64,000 nt of DNA from Plectrocnemia conspersa (Eukaryota; Arthropoda; Insecta; Trichoptera; Polycentropodidae), in contig VTFK01000499.1 in NCBI GenBank assembly GCA_009617715.1, forward strand, positions 62,001 to 126,000, in the 5' to 3' direction. The first letter of the stretch is position 1. Each line of letters begins with the position of its first letter. The translations under genes and the position numbers were made by a program. This document shows, in pieces, positions 38,564-51,353 of the stretch. The notes under the pieces are model-generated. The model did not search any database and was not told where the DNA came from. It was given only the letters and a program-made list of their open reading frames with translations.

Positions 38564-40480
38564 CAGCAACGGTACTGAAGTTACAAATGAGAAACTGCAT
38601 AAAAGCCAATTATATTATAACTTATTTTTAGTAATCATATCTAAATTGTTCCTAGACATCTTTATTTAACAGTTTTCTGATCGTCCACTACTATAATAAC
38701 ATGAAAATCAAGATATTTTTATATTAAACATAAACAGTATAAAGCAGTTACAATATTACTTAAATCTAGTCATGTGTTATATTAAATCTTGTAAATTATA
38801 AAATTATTATCTACGTAGAACATTTTTTATCAATTGTTACTATATAAATATATTACAAATCTCTAGTCATTCCTTCAAATGTATTTATTAATATAACTAT
38901 GATACATATATGACCACTATCAATTTATTTAGAAGTCTAGGGTCAAAACTTGTTTTCAATACATATCCTTTGAAAGACGGACAAAAAAACTGATACGAAA
39001 TGCTTAAAATATACATATTTATATTAATTTATAACTTTGACCAAATCTATTTTTAAAATATTGTATAAAATTTATTTAATACTCCTTATTAGTTATAAAT
39101 ATAATATGATATACATATGTAGGTCATTTTTGTGTGTTTTGTTAGATTAAATATGATTTTTATGTATATTATAAATTTAAGACTTATCGTTTCTGCCAAA
39201 AATGTGTGAGTAACTTTGGTGATATAAAGTTAAGGTATGAACCAAGTATGAAATAAGAAAGGAATTGTATAATGCATTTAAATATCAATTTCCATTATTA
39301 ATGTTTCTAAATATATAAGAAAAATAAGAAAATTACAACTACTCAATCTTATTATTGTTAATTAATGCTTTATCTAATTTAAATGCATATAATATTATTT
39401 AAAGATAGCCAATTAATTTGTATCACAATGAAAATTTTAATTAAATTAACACTTGAGATTTGGACATGATGAACTCTTAACCCTTTATTGCATGATTTAT
39501 ATTATAAAAATATATTATTATTAGTACAATGTAAATAATATGTATTATTTTATATTTAAATATGGTTAGCAATAAAATACTTATTTTCCATAATTGTTAT
39601 ATTATAAAAACAGTTCCTTTGAGTTGCTTCAATAAAAATCATAAACATCTACAACATTCACTACCATTCTTAATTTTAAAAAATGTGATAATTTATAATC
39701 TTATTAAATAACAGGGTATGTTATTTAATAACAAAATCTTATTGAATAACTGTAACTCAAAGGTATTGAAGCGTTTTACAATGTGCATAATTTTATTATT
39801 TTACATTAAGGTATAAATGTTAATATTACTACATTTTATAATTTATGATTGAAATGAAATAAAGAACTCATATATACTGCCGTAAAATACTAGTGAAGAA
39901 GTTAAAATAAGCAAAAGCCAGAGCAGATTTTTTATAGATTATATGTTAATTTTTATCAAAATTTTATTTTTATCACATACAAAGATATGTTAAAATTGAT
40001 TTTTTAAAATTACAATTGAGGTATTTTTTACGTATACATATACCAAAATGTAAAATGCATCCATATGCAATTTTAACATATTATACAAAAGGTAAACAGC
40101 TGTTTAAAACATGTATAGGATCAGGACATTGCCAACCATTGATAAAAATATATTGTTTGTAGCGAATTTAATGTGTTGTTTCGAAACGTCTATAAAAATA
40201 AGAATATAAAGAATATTTTTAACGATATTGCGATACTTTACCAACAACATCAAGTATCAAATACTGACTGGTGGATTTCATGTAATCAATTATTATTATT
40301 AGTTATACATTATTAAAACACATGTTTTCATTTGTATTGACCTAATGTAAAATAGTGGCATTTCTGTATTACATATATTTATTTAACCTATGTAGTAGAA
40401 AAAAATAATATAAAATACCACAATTGTGATATTTTAAACCTTTTTTGCAAACCTAAAAAGTCGCTATACATATTCCAAGA
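38564..40480 (+). other. Probable 3' UTR and downstream DNA of the membrane-protein gene
   Basis: A+T-rich DNA after the TAA at 38,561. Candidate AATAAA signals occur near 39,573 and 39,861; neither can be confirmed. A TTAACCC motif at 39,478 resembles a piggyBac-type end. Confidence 0.35.
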
Positions 40481-40702
40481 AGAAGAACTGCATCCGTGCA
40501 ATAAAGTAAAGCTGCTGCATTTATCTTCTAATGGTCGTTTCGGTCGACTCGGCGTAGCTCTACTTGGCGCGAGCTCGCCTGAAAATGGCGCGGCGTAGTG
40601 ATTTAGTATTGCAGTGTTCTGATTTTTATACTCTTGAGAATTGACGAAATTCCATCGTCCCTTCTAGTCCTCAGTTTTACCAGATTTAAATCATATTAAA
40701 TC
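40481..40702. other. Unclassified GC-rich block
   Basis: About 160 bp of GC-rich sequence ('CGACTCGGCGTAGCTC', 'GGCGCGAGCTCGCC') without an open frame; probably a repeat, with no second copy here. Confidence 0.3.
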
Positions 40703-41592
40703 AGCGGTCGCCAACCTTTCGGACTTTAGAGACCACTAAACTCAACAATTTGCATGCGCGGCCTACTACCATGATTTTTTATACAAGTAACATTCTAAAT
40801 ATAAAATTTCATTTGTTTTTATACTCAAATCTATTTAAAAAATTATATAATAACGACAATTATTGATTTCGACGCTGTGTATCTGATTTTATACACATAG
40901 TATATTTTAGCTTAGTGCTCAATCACTGCCACGACTAATTACTGCGAACTATGAGTGTAATTAGATTAGCTTGTTTACTTACTGGGCAGTGATGACCGTT
41001 GCTTTAGAGTTTAAACAGGTTGCAACCTGGCATCTGAAAAGGTTTGAAACGGTCGTTAAATATTTTGAACAAGTGTAAGATATGGCTATTTCGAAACCCG
41101 TTTTTTTTTATCTTTCAGTGCTGTCATGTGTCATATGATAATAACATTTGCAGAAAATCTCGAATGACTATTGTGATGCTCTTAGTTTATTCCAACTATT
41201 GTCACGTACGTTCCGCACTGACTGACATAAAATGGATTTATGTCGCTCTTCTGCTGTTTTTACAATCAGTACATAAATTTTAATAAATATTTTAAAACTG
41301 CTCCGCTTTGACTTACAAGTAATCACTATGGACTCCACAACTTTATTTTAAAAAATAATCAGCAATAAATAATAATACTTAAATGTGTATCTATATTTAT
41401 CGTCGGAGAAGAGATATTGAAACCTTAAACTATTTTGTAGCTGTAAGGATAGCTTGAAATGATAATTGCCTCACTAACACCGGATATTGGTTTGGACTTT
41501 CAATGAACATTTTATTTGATAAGGCGAAAATTAACTTGTAAGTATATCAAAATTTCTCTGCGGACCGTCAGTGGTCCACAAACCACAGTAAT
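40703..41592. mobile_element. hAT-like non-autonomous element, right end damaged
   Basis: Starts with 'CAGCGGTCGCCAACCTTTCGG'-type sequence, a common hAT terminus, and near 41,565-41,592 has 'GACCGTCAGTGGTCCACA', typical of the subterminal right end of the same kind of element. The final inverted repeat is missing. A 79-codon interior frame (41,044-41,283) has no recognised domain. Confidence 0.5.
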
Positions 41593-42235
41593 AGTCTAAA
41601 GAGCCTATATAATGGCAGATTCGCAATCAGTAAACACCGAACGTCGTCATTCTACGAAATATGTAATCCGGGGACGCTTGGTACCTATCCGACGGAAATA
41701 TACCGTCTAATTCTAATCGATGTCCGCTCAGATATGCAATATCGTTCGATGCAAATATAAAAAAAATGTACAAATAAATGTGATGTACACTGAGTATACA
41801 TGTCATCTTATTGTGTCCATATCTCTAAAAATATGTCGAATAAAAGTTAATATCTTATGTATTCTCCCGTAATAGCACATTATATATTTATAACACATAC
41901 GTAAATATTGAACTTGACATTGATAAATATTTTGTCAAAAAATCACTAATAAAAATAAACGTATGAGTGTTACTAGTTGCATTATTTGTTTCGCAAAAGA
42001 GGATTTTATATTAGGTTAATGATACAGAACAAGCGCATTTGAGGCATTTACTCTGGAACAGTCGTTTAGGTGGTTATACATAAAATAATTGCAATGTCTG
42101 AGCCATTTGCTCTTGTCTAGCATTACAATAAATTGATACATTATGATTTTCTCGTTTTTACACAATTTTTTTACATGTACATTAAGTGTACATCACAGGA
42201 AAGTTCGGATTATTTTCGCAAAATAAGAAAAATGT
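41593..42235. other. Intergenic DNA
   Basis: Nothing recognised. Confidence 0.4.
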
Positions 42236-42958
42236 TAACCCTTTGCACTTCAAAAACCTCTTCAAAAGTTTTTTAGCATCTTCGAGCCATTTGCAATAAA
42301 TGTTTGAAGTAATACAAGTTTTGATATACATATGTAAAAGGGGGTATGAATTATGATGATTTTTTAATTTGTATTCTGCATATTTACTTGACAAGTTAAT
42401 TTTAAAAATATAGTACTATAAATTTAAAAAAAACAATAATAATAATATATAATTAACTAACAAATAATAAAACCATTGAAACGCAAATATAGCTAAATAA
42501 AAATTAATTACAACAGAAATAAACAAGATGTTCACGGCGACACAGACTATTGTATCTAGCACTCGCTGCATCTGCCGAGCAATCCTAGGCAGACAATTTT
42601 TTATTAATAACAGATGCTGACTAAATGGTTTAGTCGTAGAATGAGAAAATGGTCTTTTTTTAAACCATTACCTTATGTTTCCAGTAAAAAAATATCAAAA
42701 TAGATTTAAATTATTTGTAAAAAAAGCTAAAAAAATGTCAAGCCCAACTCGACATAGAAGTTGCTGGTAAAAAACCGATGTCGAGTACACCTTGACATAG
42801 GAGTTCAAAGATTTAGTAAACATGACCTTGACTAACTTAATTTTATTTCATATTTTATTATTTATATATATATTCCTTTATTTAGTACTGTTTAAAAACA
42901 TATCTTATTCGATTTGTGAGCAGAAAGTAATTATTTCTATGCAATAAAGGGTTAAATA
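42236..42958. mobile_element. Possible piggyBac-type element bounded by TTAA/CCCTTT
   Basis: TTAACCCTTTGCA at 42,235 and the inverted AATAAAGGGTTAA ending at about 42,956 could be the two ends of a roughly 720-bp non-autonomous element. Only the outer seven bases match, so the ends might instead come from two separate insertions. Confidence 0.3.
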
Positions 42959-43371
42959 CACTGTAGTGAACTTAGTTATGTTTTAATGTTTATTTTACAT
43001 TTGTAAAATTTACTCAATTATCAAGTAGTTCAGTTGACAAATTAATGGTGCTTATTATGTTTGTGAACTTTGTGATAATTTGTGTTTCAATTATATGTGT
43101 ATGTTATCAAACTCGACTAATATATGATTTAATGTAATAAGTATTGAAAGCGATTGATAAAAACCTGTCCATAATATGTCGTATTATTGATATTTATAGT
43201 TTGTAATATTAAAAATATATAACATGAAAATAAAAAAAATACTATTTATTCACCGATTTATTTACTTAAAAAATAATACTTTTGACATTCCTACGATATT
43301 AATAAAAATATATTAAGATTTATAAAAAGTTGGAAACATTTCTTTGTGGACTGTCTGCGCTAATTGTGGAC

Positions 43372-44578
43372 TCAAATATGGTACGATTTGAGCGTAAAGA
43401 CTGGCTTTAGACATAGGCTGGAAATCACTGGCCGATTCCTTTTTTTCTGAGTCAATTGCTTCAATCTAATCAATCTAGAAATTCGCCGCTGCTGTGCATC
43501 AACTTTTGCTTTGAGGGTATTTATTAGTTTAGAGTTTCTCGTCATCGTCACTCTCTGTTCTCGTCCTCTACCCCTATCGTCGGTAACATAATTGTCAGTT
43601 GTAGGATTTGGAAGTTGAGTTTCGTCTATTTTGATAATGATTTTTGGTTCTTCGGTTTGATCTAGATGTTCGATATTTTGTTGAATATTTGATGCAGAAG
43701 TACTAGGATGGTTCTCTTCTATTATAGCTTTGTTACTATCGCATTGCATCGTCACCTCGTTGCCGCTCTCTACAATTTCCATGGGTTGAACTTTCTCCGG
43801 TTTATTGTCTATTATCAGCTTATTGATTATATTAGGTGGCGGTTCAATTTTTTTTAAGAACATCGCTTTCGGTGCAACTTTAGTTGAGAGCGGATTAGGA
43901 AATATACTATTAGCTTTTGGCAAAATATTTGGCATCATAGTTTGATTGGTAATTTGGATCTTATCTTTCTTTTTGATCAAAGAGTTGGATAAAATGTTTA
44001 ATTTTTTTCCGGCGTATGACGGCTTAGGAGTGTCGTAAACTCGGGTGAAAATCTCAATGTACGGTGGTTTATTTTGCTTTTTTTCGACAGGATTTAAGAA
44101 CTGTATTCCTGCGATAGGGGAAACGTTGACAGTCAGCATCGATTTGTCTTTGTTCAAAGGCAAGTCAGTTATGACGGGTTTGGGAGGTTTAGGTCGAAAC
44201 AGATAGGCAAAATCTTTTGACTCGCTCTTCACCGGACTTAAGTTCTCATTTACGTCGCTCTCAACGCCATCTTTGTTTGGAACAGCATTGTGAATCAATC
44301 TCTCATGCTAAAATATACATCATAATCAACATATTAAATAATATTACATATTTTAGTGACCTTACCTTATAATTCATGAACATTTTCTCAGAAAAATGGT
44401 GTTCACATATAACTTTATTCTTTAATTGAGAGAGAGACAGCTTCTGCAGATCCAAACGGTTGGCGTTAATTAACCACAATTGTCATCTGTTCTCGTCTCT
44501 GACGGGATAATGGAAGAAATGTGTTTTGCCATCAGATATCCTTGGACATGAACGGTAAGTGCATCTGCATCCACCCAT
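43372..44578 (-). CDS. THAP-domain protein gene with an in-frame TGA in the THAP domain
   Basis: Two exons on the minus strand: 44,578-44,366 (ATG; upstream in-frame TAG) and 44,307-43,372 (TGA), joined in phase 0 across a 58-bp GT-AG intron. The first exon carries a THAP zinc-binding DNA-binding domain: CxxxxC at residues 6-11 (CTYRSC), HFFHYP, WLINANR, ICEHHFSE (the C-x2-H pair), and the AVPN motif just after the splice. Residue 32 is a TGA stop (44,483-44,485), at a place where related THAP domains can have Cys. Apart from this the frame is open to about 383 codons. The C-terminal region has a basic coiled-coil-like stretch (LINTLKAKVDAQQRRISRL), as in many THAP proteins. Poly-A signals (AATAAA) lie at 43,257-43,262 and 43,245-43,250. 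Either a young pseudogene, an assembly error, or readthrough of TGA-C. THAP genes are often transposase-derived. Confidence 0.75.
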
Positions 44579-45209
44579 TAGAAGTTCCTATTAAATATAA
44601 AACAAACATAACCTAAATAAATAAAATATCTTTATTCTATAAATATACCCTAAATATGTTAAATGCGCATATTTAATAGTAAATATAATCTCATATTTAC
44701 TAATATATATTAATAATAATAAAAACAATGAAAATTTAACAACATTCGAACGTCAAACTATATTGTTGATATTTTTATTGGCCTGAAATCTGATATTTTG
44801 CACCAATTATTAAAAATATACATACTAGAAATAATACATAAATATAATATAGTTCTTATAAACACAAAAACAAACGATAATTCGCGATTCAATTATGTAA
44901 ATTTACCTTTTTACGCAAATTTAGTACACGAGCTTTCAGTAACAGTACACAAAGAGAAATGTTGCCATATGAAAAAATCAATAGAGCAAACAAAAATATA
45001 ATTTAATAAAATAAATATTAACTTCATTATATTATTTTCAATGTAATTTTTTTATGCTATGTAAATATATAACATATTTTTTACAACATTTTAATTTTAT
45101 GTTTGGTTTATCAATAACACAGACTTGCAAAAAAAAACTTTTTGAAAATTGCTCAATTTTTTTTACAATTACTGTAACATTAATGCCAAATACTTTTAAT
45201 GTCATTGAA
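44579..45209. other. Intergenic A+T-rich DNA
   Basis: Nothing recognised upstream of the THAP gene; its promoter cannot be placed. Confidence 0.4.
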
Positions 45210-45965
45210 TAAAATTTAATTATTATAGTGTATATGGGGGCCAATATAGATTTGCTATGGCCAAAACTGGTCGGCGCAGAAGTAGCATTGTTGTGACGGT
45301 TTTCGCTCTCTCGACCGGCAAGCTTGTAAGGGTTCGGACGCGTGCCGTCGCGCGTCCGCCCCATTTTTGTAATGTAATCACTGTAACCTTAAATAAATAT
45401 TACTGCAGCGGCTCAATCTGTGTCTCATTGCCACCCGTCACCAACGGTCCCAAAACTACTATGGGGATCCCGAGACAACCGTCCGTTAGTGAAGTCCCGC
45501 TGAGCCGCGCGCCCGAACTAAGCGGCGTTGTACAACCACACCGCACCCCCGCCACCGCAAGCAACGCGCGGAGTGGGGATACTGTTGCACACCCGACCGG
45601 GATTATAAGGAGGTACCAAAAGAGACACAATATATTTTCAGACAGACAAAGGTGTAAAAGGATCAACATCCACGGTACACCAAAAACGACATGATCAAGG
45701 AAGGAGACACAATACACATTCGACTCTGGACTTCTGACTCTGCAACACTCACTGGACTACACGGATTCTACACCTCGCCTCCTGTCTGAGCAATCATCTC
45801 CAGGACACGCGCTCGAGGTTTAATATCGACGACTGTCGAAGGATCCCAGTCAACACGCGTCAAGAACGTACCGGAAGATTTCATAAGGGCCACTTTGTAC
45901 AGTTCGATGTACAAACGTCCTATCACAGATCGTCAACCGGATTGCCGATAACTACAATATAGAAG
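45210..45965 (+). mobile_element. LTR-retrotransposon-like fragment with gag-like open frame
   Basis: A GC-rich island. A short LTR-like unit may start with TGTGACGG (about 45,291) and end with the inverted CCGTCACCA (about 45,440); an AATAAA lies inside at about 45,391. After it, an ATG (about 45,460) opens a frame to a TGA near 45,694 with Pro/Arg/Ser-rich sequence and a basic stretch (RRYQKRHN), gag-like in composition but without a recognised domain. No pol was found. Family not certain. Confidence 0.4.
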
Positions 45966-46111
45966 CGTAACCCCGCGACTGCTTCAGTGTATTTAAAATA
46001 ATATCATTTATTTTTAAATAAAATATTCATAAAATAAGTTACATTGATACTTGTTATAAAATTCAACATTTGAAATAACTTCTAGATAGAAAGCTTTTTT
46101 TAGCTTACTCT

Positions 46112-46174
46112 TTATCTAGAAGATAAAATTAATCTTATCGTTGATATGAGTATAGTTGGTAAATGCTATCTCAG
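46112..46174 (+). promoter_or_regulatory. Conserved GATA-motif block upstream of phosphatase copy 1
   Basis: Contains TTATCT (46,112-46,117), AGATAA (46,121-46,126) and CTTATC (46,134-46,139). Order, spacing and the following 'TTGATAT...GCTATCTC.AG' match the block upstream of copy 2 at 52,351-52,415, although nearby DNA is not conserved. It lies about 130-190 bp before the ATG. GATA factors commonly drive gut and fat-body genes in insects; tissue is inference. Confidence 0.55.
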
Positions 46175-46304
46175 AAATTAATTAAATTGATAAGTAAATA
46201 ATATTGTTCGATTCATTAGTGTAATCGTTAAATCCTGGAGTATCGACACATTAGTCATTGTTAAAGCATCGCGCATTTCAAAACCAGCTAAATAAAATAT
46301 AAAT

Positions 46305-49300
46305 ATGAAAAAATTGCGGTAATATTAATGATAATTTATAATGTCAAAATTCACGTTTATTTATACGTTTATATAATAATTTAAACTCAGAATATACGTT
46401 GCTACGTGGAACGTAGCAAGCAAGACTCCGACTGAAGATCTTAAACTACTACTCGACATACTATCTAAGACTGAACATCAGACATTGCCTGATATATATG
46501 CACTAGGGTGAGTAATGTTTTAATACAATTTCATTATTTTGCCTTCAATATCAACGTCATCTGCACGGAGACGGACTGAAAATTCCTTTACAGTTTTGAG
46601 AAAAATATATAGCCGAAACTGTACCAAAATGAAAGCTTTATTTTATATATATTATATAACTAGTCAATAAAAAATATTATTTAGTTAACATGTTGAGCGC
46701 AACTATATCACAAGAATACCACCATCGAATACCATTAATAGAACATACAATTGAAATTCTATAATTGTTTCCAAATAGAAGTTATTTCTGTCAAGTTTTG
46801 TTTCATTTGCTGTATATTTACATTTGTCCCCGTTTCAACTTAATTCTCCATTATCTAATTGAGCATCAATGATTAGATTAACCATGCAACACGTTACAGA
46901 TTTCAAGAAGTGAATTCACAACCGCTGAATCTATTAAAAGACGTATTTATACGCAACTCTTGGATTACGGAAATAACAGCAATACTGAATAAGAGTGACT
47001 ATGTCATATTAAAGGATATTCGTCTTCTAGGAATGCTTCTACTGATTTTCAGTCGCAGCAAGCATCTCAATGACTTAGATGAAATTCAAACTCAATATAC
47101 TCGTACAGGCTTTGGAGGATTATGGGTATGTGATTATTTGTTAATATAATCTGTAATCTTCTTATGAACTACTAGAATCGTATCCATTGTAAAATCAAAA
47201 TTTTAATACTACATTTTAATACTATATATAGATCTAATTCTACAATAAAATTTCATTATTTCGTTACTATTCCAAATATTTGTTTATACCATCGCACAAA
47301 AAAAATAGGCAAACTATATAATAACGTATGTACTATTTCACTCGCACCTAATTTCTGGTATTTCTAACCAGGGACGTTATTTGCCCCTCCCCCCTTGAAT
47401 TTGGCAAAAAAATGCTTGTCATTCAATGAAAAACTATGAATTTTAATGAAAACAAAATATTAAAAGAAACGACCACTCACTTCTTTTTTTGACTTCTGAT
47501 AAGGGATAATTGTTTTTTGCGCCCTTCTAGCGGTCAAAATTCGGTTTAGATATGCTTCATTTGATTCTTACTTATTGTGCCCCTGAACTTTATATTTTAA
47601 TCTTGAATTGTTTTACGAAATATTAAAATGTTTAAGGGAAATAAAGGAGCAGTCAGCGTCAGACTGACTTTATATGGACATTCAATTTGCTTTATCAATT
47701 CGCATTTGGCTGCGCATGAACAAAAGTTCAAAAACAGAATCGCCGAATACAAAACAATCATAAAGAATCATACATACTGCATGAAAAACACTGTACATAT
47801 TCTTGATCATGAGTAAGTATTTATTTTATTTTATTTTAAACAAAATATTCAGCCTGTCAGAGATTGCTAGTGGAGAGAATCCATCACGCCAGTGTTACCA
47901 GGATGTCGCCAAGTTTCATCCATAACGAAATCTAAATGAATAAATACATATAAATACGCCCCGATACACTGTTAACGATACTTTAGTCCATAAGTCGTTT
48001 GTCAACACGTTTTTATAAATGGAATTTTATTTAAATCCCATATACGCTCCCATTCGCTTTTATTCATTTAAAGCGCGCAATACCAATATTGCAAAAAAAA
48101 ATTTTAATAATAATAATTGTAACTTAAAGATTACGTCTAAAAATTGTTAAAATTGTGTACAGTGTAATAAACTATTATTCGTTTTTAGCTTCGTATTTTG
48201 GCTCGGAGATCTCAACTTTAGACTATCGGTAGATTGTCCCTACCCTTCGTTGAAAATGGCCAAAAAAGTGGCAAGTGTCAACAATAACGACTACACGGAA
48301 CTATTACGATACGATCAACTTAAAATGGTGATGAAGAACGGGCTAGCGTTCTCAAAACTGGAAGAAAACCCAATAAATTTTCCGCCGACTTTTAAATTCA
48401 AAACCGGGAGAAATGAATATGACTTGAAGTAAAAATCTATGTTTTTTTAATAAATTTCATGACTTGAATTGACTCGTTGGCATGATTGTAGACGTACTCC
48501 TTCGTGGACTGATAGGATACTACATAAAGTGACTATTTGCAATTACAAAAACGCCACTCTTACAGCTGATCTATTGAAGTATAACTCGGTACCACAGTAC
48601 ACAATGAGTGACCACAAACCGGTGGTAGCGGAATTTCAGATCATGGTAAATTATATTGCGGTAGTCTCTTTGATTCAAGTATTTATCACAGATTTTTCAT
48701 GAATCACTGTGTATCAGATGCTACATGAAGTAAAAAATCTTGTCATATAAAATATTTTTTAATTGCCAATATTGCAATAGAAGAGTAATGAATATATGTA
48801 CTACATGTAGTACACGTACTACAAATAGTTATTTATACATATTTGAAATCAGTGAAATAAAACCAACTTACTTTTAAATCAGAGAATCTTAGTTTAAGAT
48901 AAAAATATTTTCTAGAAAAATCTTTAAAAATAACTTGAAATAAACTTTATTCATTTTATATGAGCGTTTAAAAAATCTTAGGTAGTTTTATCTCTTTGTA
49001 TAATTTTTTATTATAACTTTTTTATGAACACTTCTTTAAACTTCACTACCGTATAACATTAAACTCTTGGATACGTGTTAAACAGAGTGTTATTCATAAG
49101 AATGAAATGACTTCTGACGGACCTTCAGACCATAAAACTGTAAGTCATTGAATTATTATTATTTTTATTTGTGAAAACAAGTTTACTAATGAATTGCTTT
49201 ATTTTATAGGTTTTTTTACACTATACGAAAAGACGTATTGATTTTTTGCCAATCAAAGACACGTGGTACTTTGGGGATGCTGATATTCATATAAAATTCT

Positions 49301-50004
49301 CACGATCTGATGATATGCAAATACATCCGACTGATTGGATTGGTTTATTTGAGGTAATTTTGCTTTTTTAATGCTCGCAGTTACATAGTTTGGTCATGCT
49401 CTTTATGCCAAGGGGGTTTATTTTTATTATTTTCAATTACATTTACATACAGTTTGTTTATATATTTTATTTTATACGTTAAGTGATTTTTCCGTGTATG
49501 CGTCCAAAGGATCCATTCATCTCCAAAGCGGATTGAACTCTGGATTCTAAACGCTGAGCTGTACCAGAGTTTGACGTGAAGGGGGAAGCGACTGCTTCTT
49601 CGTTCTTCTCCATCTCCATCGCGTTCACAAAAACTTAATTACACTTAGTGCATTAACTTTTTACAGTCGAACTTTGAAAGCCTCGATGACTACACCACTT
49701 ACGAATACTTGAGCAAAATAAACATAACTACTGCAAATGCCTCAACTAGAATTATCGACTTTAGATTTCCCGTCGGTAGCGGCGTAAGGAGTCCTGGCTC
49801 TTATATATTTGTATATTTCAGCCAACCCTCGTCAGGAGTTTGCAGTATACTTGGTAAGTTAAAATTCTCCATTACATACATACTGACTTAATTTATAACG
49901 TACGATTATTACCGACAGGCATATCAAAGAGCTTTGAAGTTAAACACTTTTTAGAAGACCACGTCAGTTCACTATACATGATCCGCAATCTGAGCATTGA
50001 CTAA
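46305..50004 (+). CDS. Inositol polyphosphate 5-phosphatase, INPP5K/SKIP-type, tandem copy 1 (465 aa)
   Basis: Exons: 46,305-46,318, 46,391-46,507, 46,900-47,125, 47,637-47,812, 48,189-48,428, 48,492-48,645, 49,086-49,139, 49,210-49,353, 49,667-49,853, 49,919-50,004. All have GT-AG borders and matching phases. The protein removes the 5-phosphate of PI(4,5)P2/PI(3,4,5)P3. Catalytic motifs in order: IYVATWNVA (residues 6-14), FQEV, WGNKGAVSVR, FINSHLAAH, HDFVFWLGDLNFR, FPPTFKF, RTPSWTDRIL, SDHKPVVAEF. PSWTDRIL with T in place of C is as in INPP5K. The C-terminal SKICH domain starts in exon 8 (WYFGDADI, DWIGLFE) and ends with GISKSFEV, like INPP5K. In that family SKICH directs membrane and ER/ruffle targeting. 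All expected catalytic residues seem present. The tail is short compared with copy 2. The start MKKLR uses a 14-nt first exon, shared by copy 2. Confidence 0.9.
49496..49620 (-). mobile_element. tRNA-derived SINE in intron 8 of phosphatase copy 1
   Basis: Minus strand shows an A-box-like TGGTACAGCTCAGCG and a B-box-like GAGTTCAATCC, with homology to 22,727-22,850. Copy 2 lacks it: its matching intron is only 61 bp, so this insertion came after or independently of the duplication. Confidence 0.5.
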
Positions 50005-50749
50005 TTTATTAAATACGTTCCAAATTCGCCAGCTGCTCCATAAGTTTTTTTAGTTTAATTAAAATTTAATTTAATATGTATTTTATAATGATTTATAAGT
50101 AGCATAAAAACGCAAAATGCACTATCGAATGCGATAAGATTGTCACCCCGAGAGTCAGCTGAAATAAACGCCTTTTTTCCGCCTATGAAGATGTAATTAT
50201 TCCGACATCATCTAACTAACTCGAGTGTGAGGTATATACTAGCGTATTGATACGCCGACGCCAACATGCGCGTCCTACCACCGCGATTGATGCCACTCTC
50301 GACTTGGTCAAAACAAAGATACATACTATTCGGGATCGGCATATATAGCTATAAGGCATCGGCACAAGATAGGCTTTTATAAAACTAACTTCCACGATCT
50401 CTTCGATTTAGCAGTTTCGATGATGTCTACCTAAACAAAGCTATTGCGAGAAAATATAGTCAGCAATCACCAATTCCGCGATTTGGGAATAATTATATTT
50501 ATTAGTTATTTATTTACAAATGGTTTAGTAAATATTAAATAAAAAAAACTATGTCAAGCGAACTATATGAAAAATCGCTACTACACTACTACATACATAT
50601 GTATATACTATATAACTATTTGTAAAATTACGTAAAATAAGGAGTTTGTATTTTTTGTACCAATTTAATAAATAACAAGGGTTGAAAATTGCATCTTATT
50701 GTGATTAAATATGAGATAATTCAAAACTCTTTTATTGTACAACCCTCCG
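50005..50749. other. Spacer downstream of copy 1
   Basis: Contains the dispersed word 'CCCCGAGAGTCAGCTG' (50,146) shared with 36,761 and a GC-balanced repeat-like stretch at 50,200-50,400. No exon seen. Confidence 0.4.
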
Positions 50750-51215
50750 CCACCCGGCTGGCATGTCAGTAGCGACTGGCACCGTGTAAGTCAGCCTTAA
50801 GGCTGATTTACACGATGCCAGTTGAGGTTGCCAGTTACTGTATGTCAGCGATTAGCACCATGTAAACGCTTAACGCCAGTCACTGGATAAGCCAGTATGC
50901 CACTGGCATGCCAGCAGAACAAATATTTTTGTTTTGCTGGCACGTCAGCTCCCCCTTCCACCACACTACCGTACTGGCGCAGGGTGAGTAGCGCTTTTTC
51001 GCAACAATAATTCTTTCAGTTGCTGGCACTGTGTAAACGGTAAGGAGCTAGTGGACTGGAATGCTAATCGTCGCGTGCCAGTGACCCACCAGTCAATTTA
51101 CAGCTGGCATGCCAGCAACTGGCAGAGTGTAAATCAGCCCTAAATTGCCGCCCCTTTGTGGCTATCGCCTATGGTGACCGCCCGTACAACCCTCCCTTCG
51201 GGCCAGCCCTGACAC
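50750..51215. mobile_element. Harbinger-like MITE (50,801-51,140) beside a truncated copy and inside an older repeat
   Basis: Ends 'GGCTGATTTACAC' (50,801) and 'GTGTAAATCAGCCC' (to 51,140) are inverted repeats continuing into TGCCAGTTG-type sequence. TTA/TAA trinucleotides flank them, as for PIF/Harbinger targets. The interior is rich in CTGGCA/TGCCAG words. Left of it, 50,757-50,796 ends in 'GTGTAAGTCAGCC', the right terminus of a second copy. Outer flanks 'TACAACCCTCC' (50,740 and 51,184) suggest nesting in another element ending 'GGGCCAGCCCTG'. Confidence 0.6.
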
Positions 51216-51353
51216 CATACATTAAAAAAGTTACATTGTAAATAAATTATTTTCCTATTAGTAAAACCATTTGTTCTAATAATTAAAAAATATTTAGAGA
51301 TTAGAATCACGATAAGATCAGATCAAAAAATGGATAAAAATAATATACGGTTA

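Noticed and set aside
44483..44485. Selenocysteine codon in the THAP gene
   Set aside because: No SECIS-like element was recognised in the 3' region and no selenoprotein THAP family is known to me; readthrough, mutation or error is simpler.
45038..45717. Overlapping minus-strand frames of 105-108 codons in the GC-rich island
   Set aside because: Opposite-strand shadows of the retroelement-like block; no domain.
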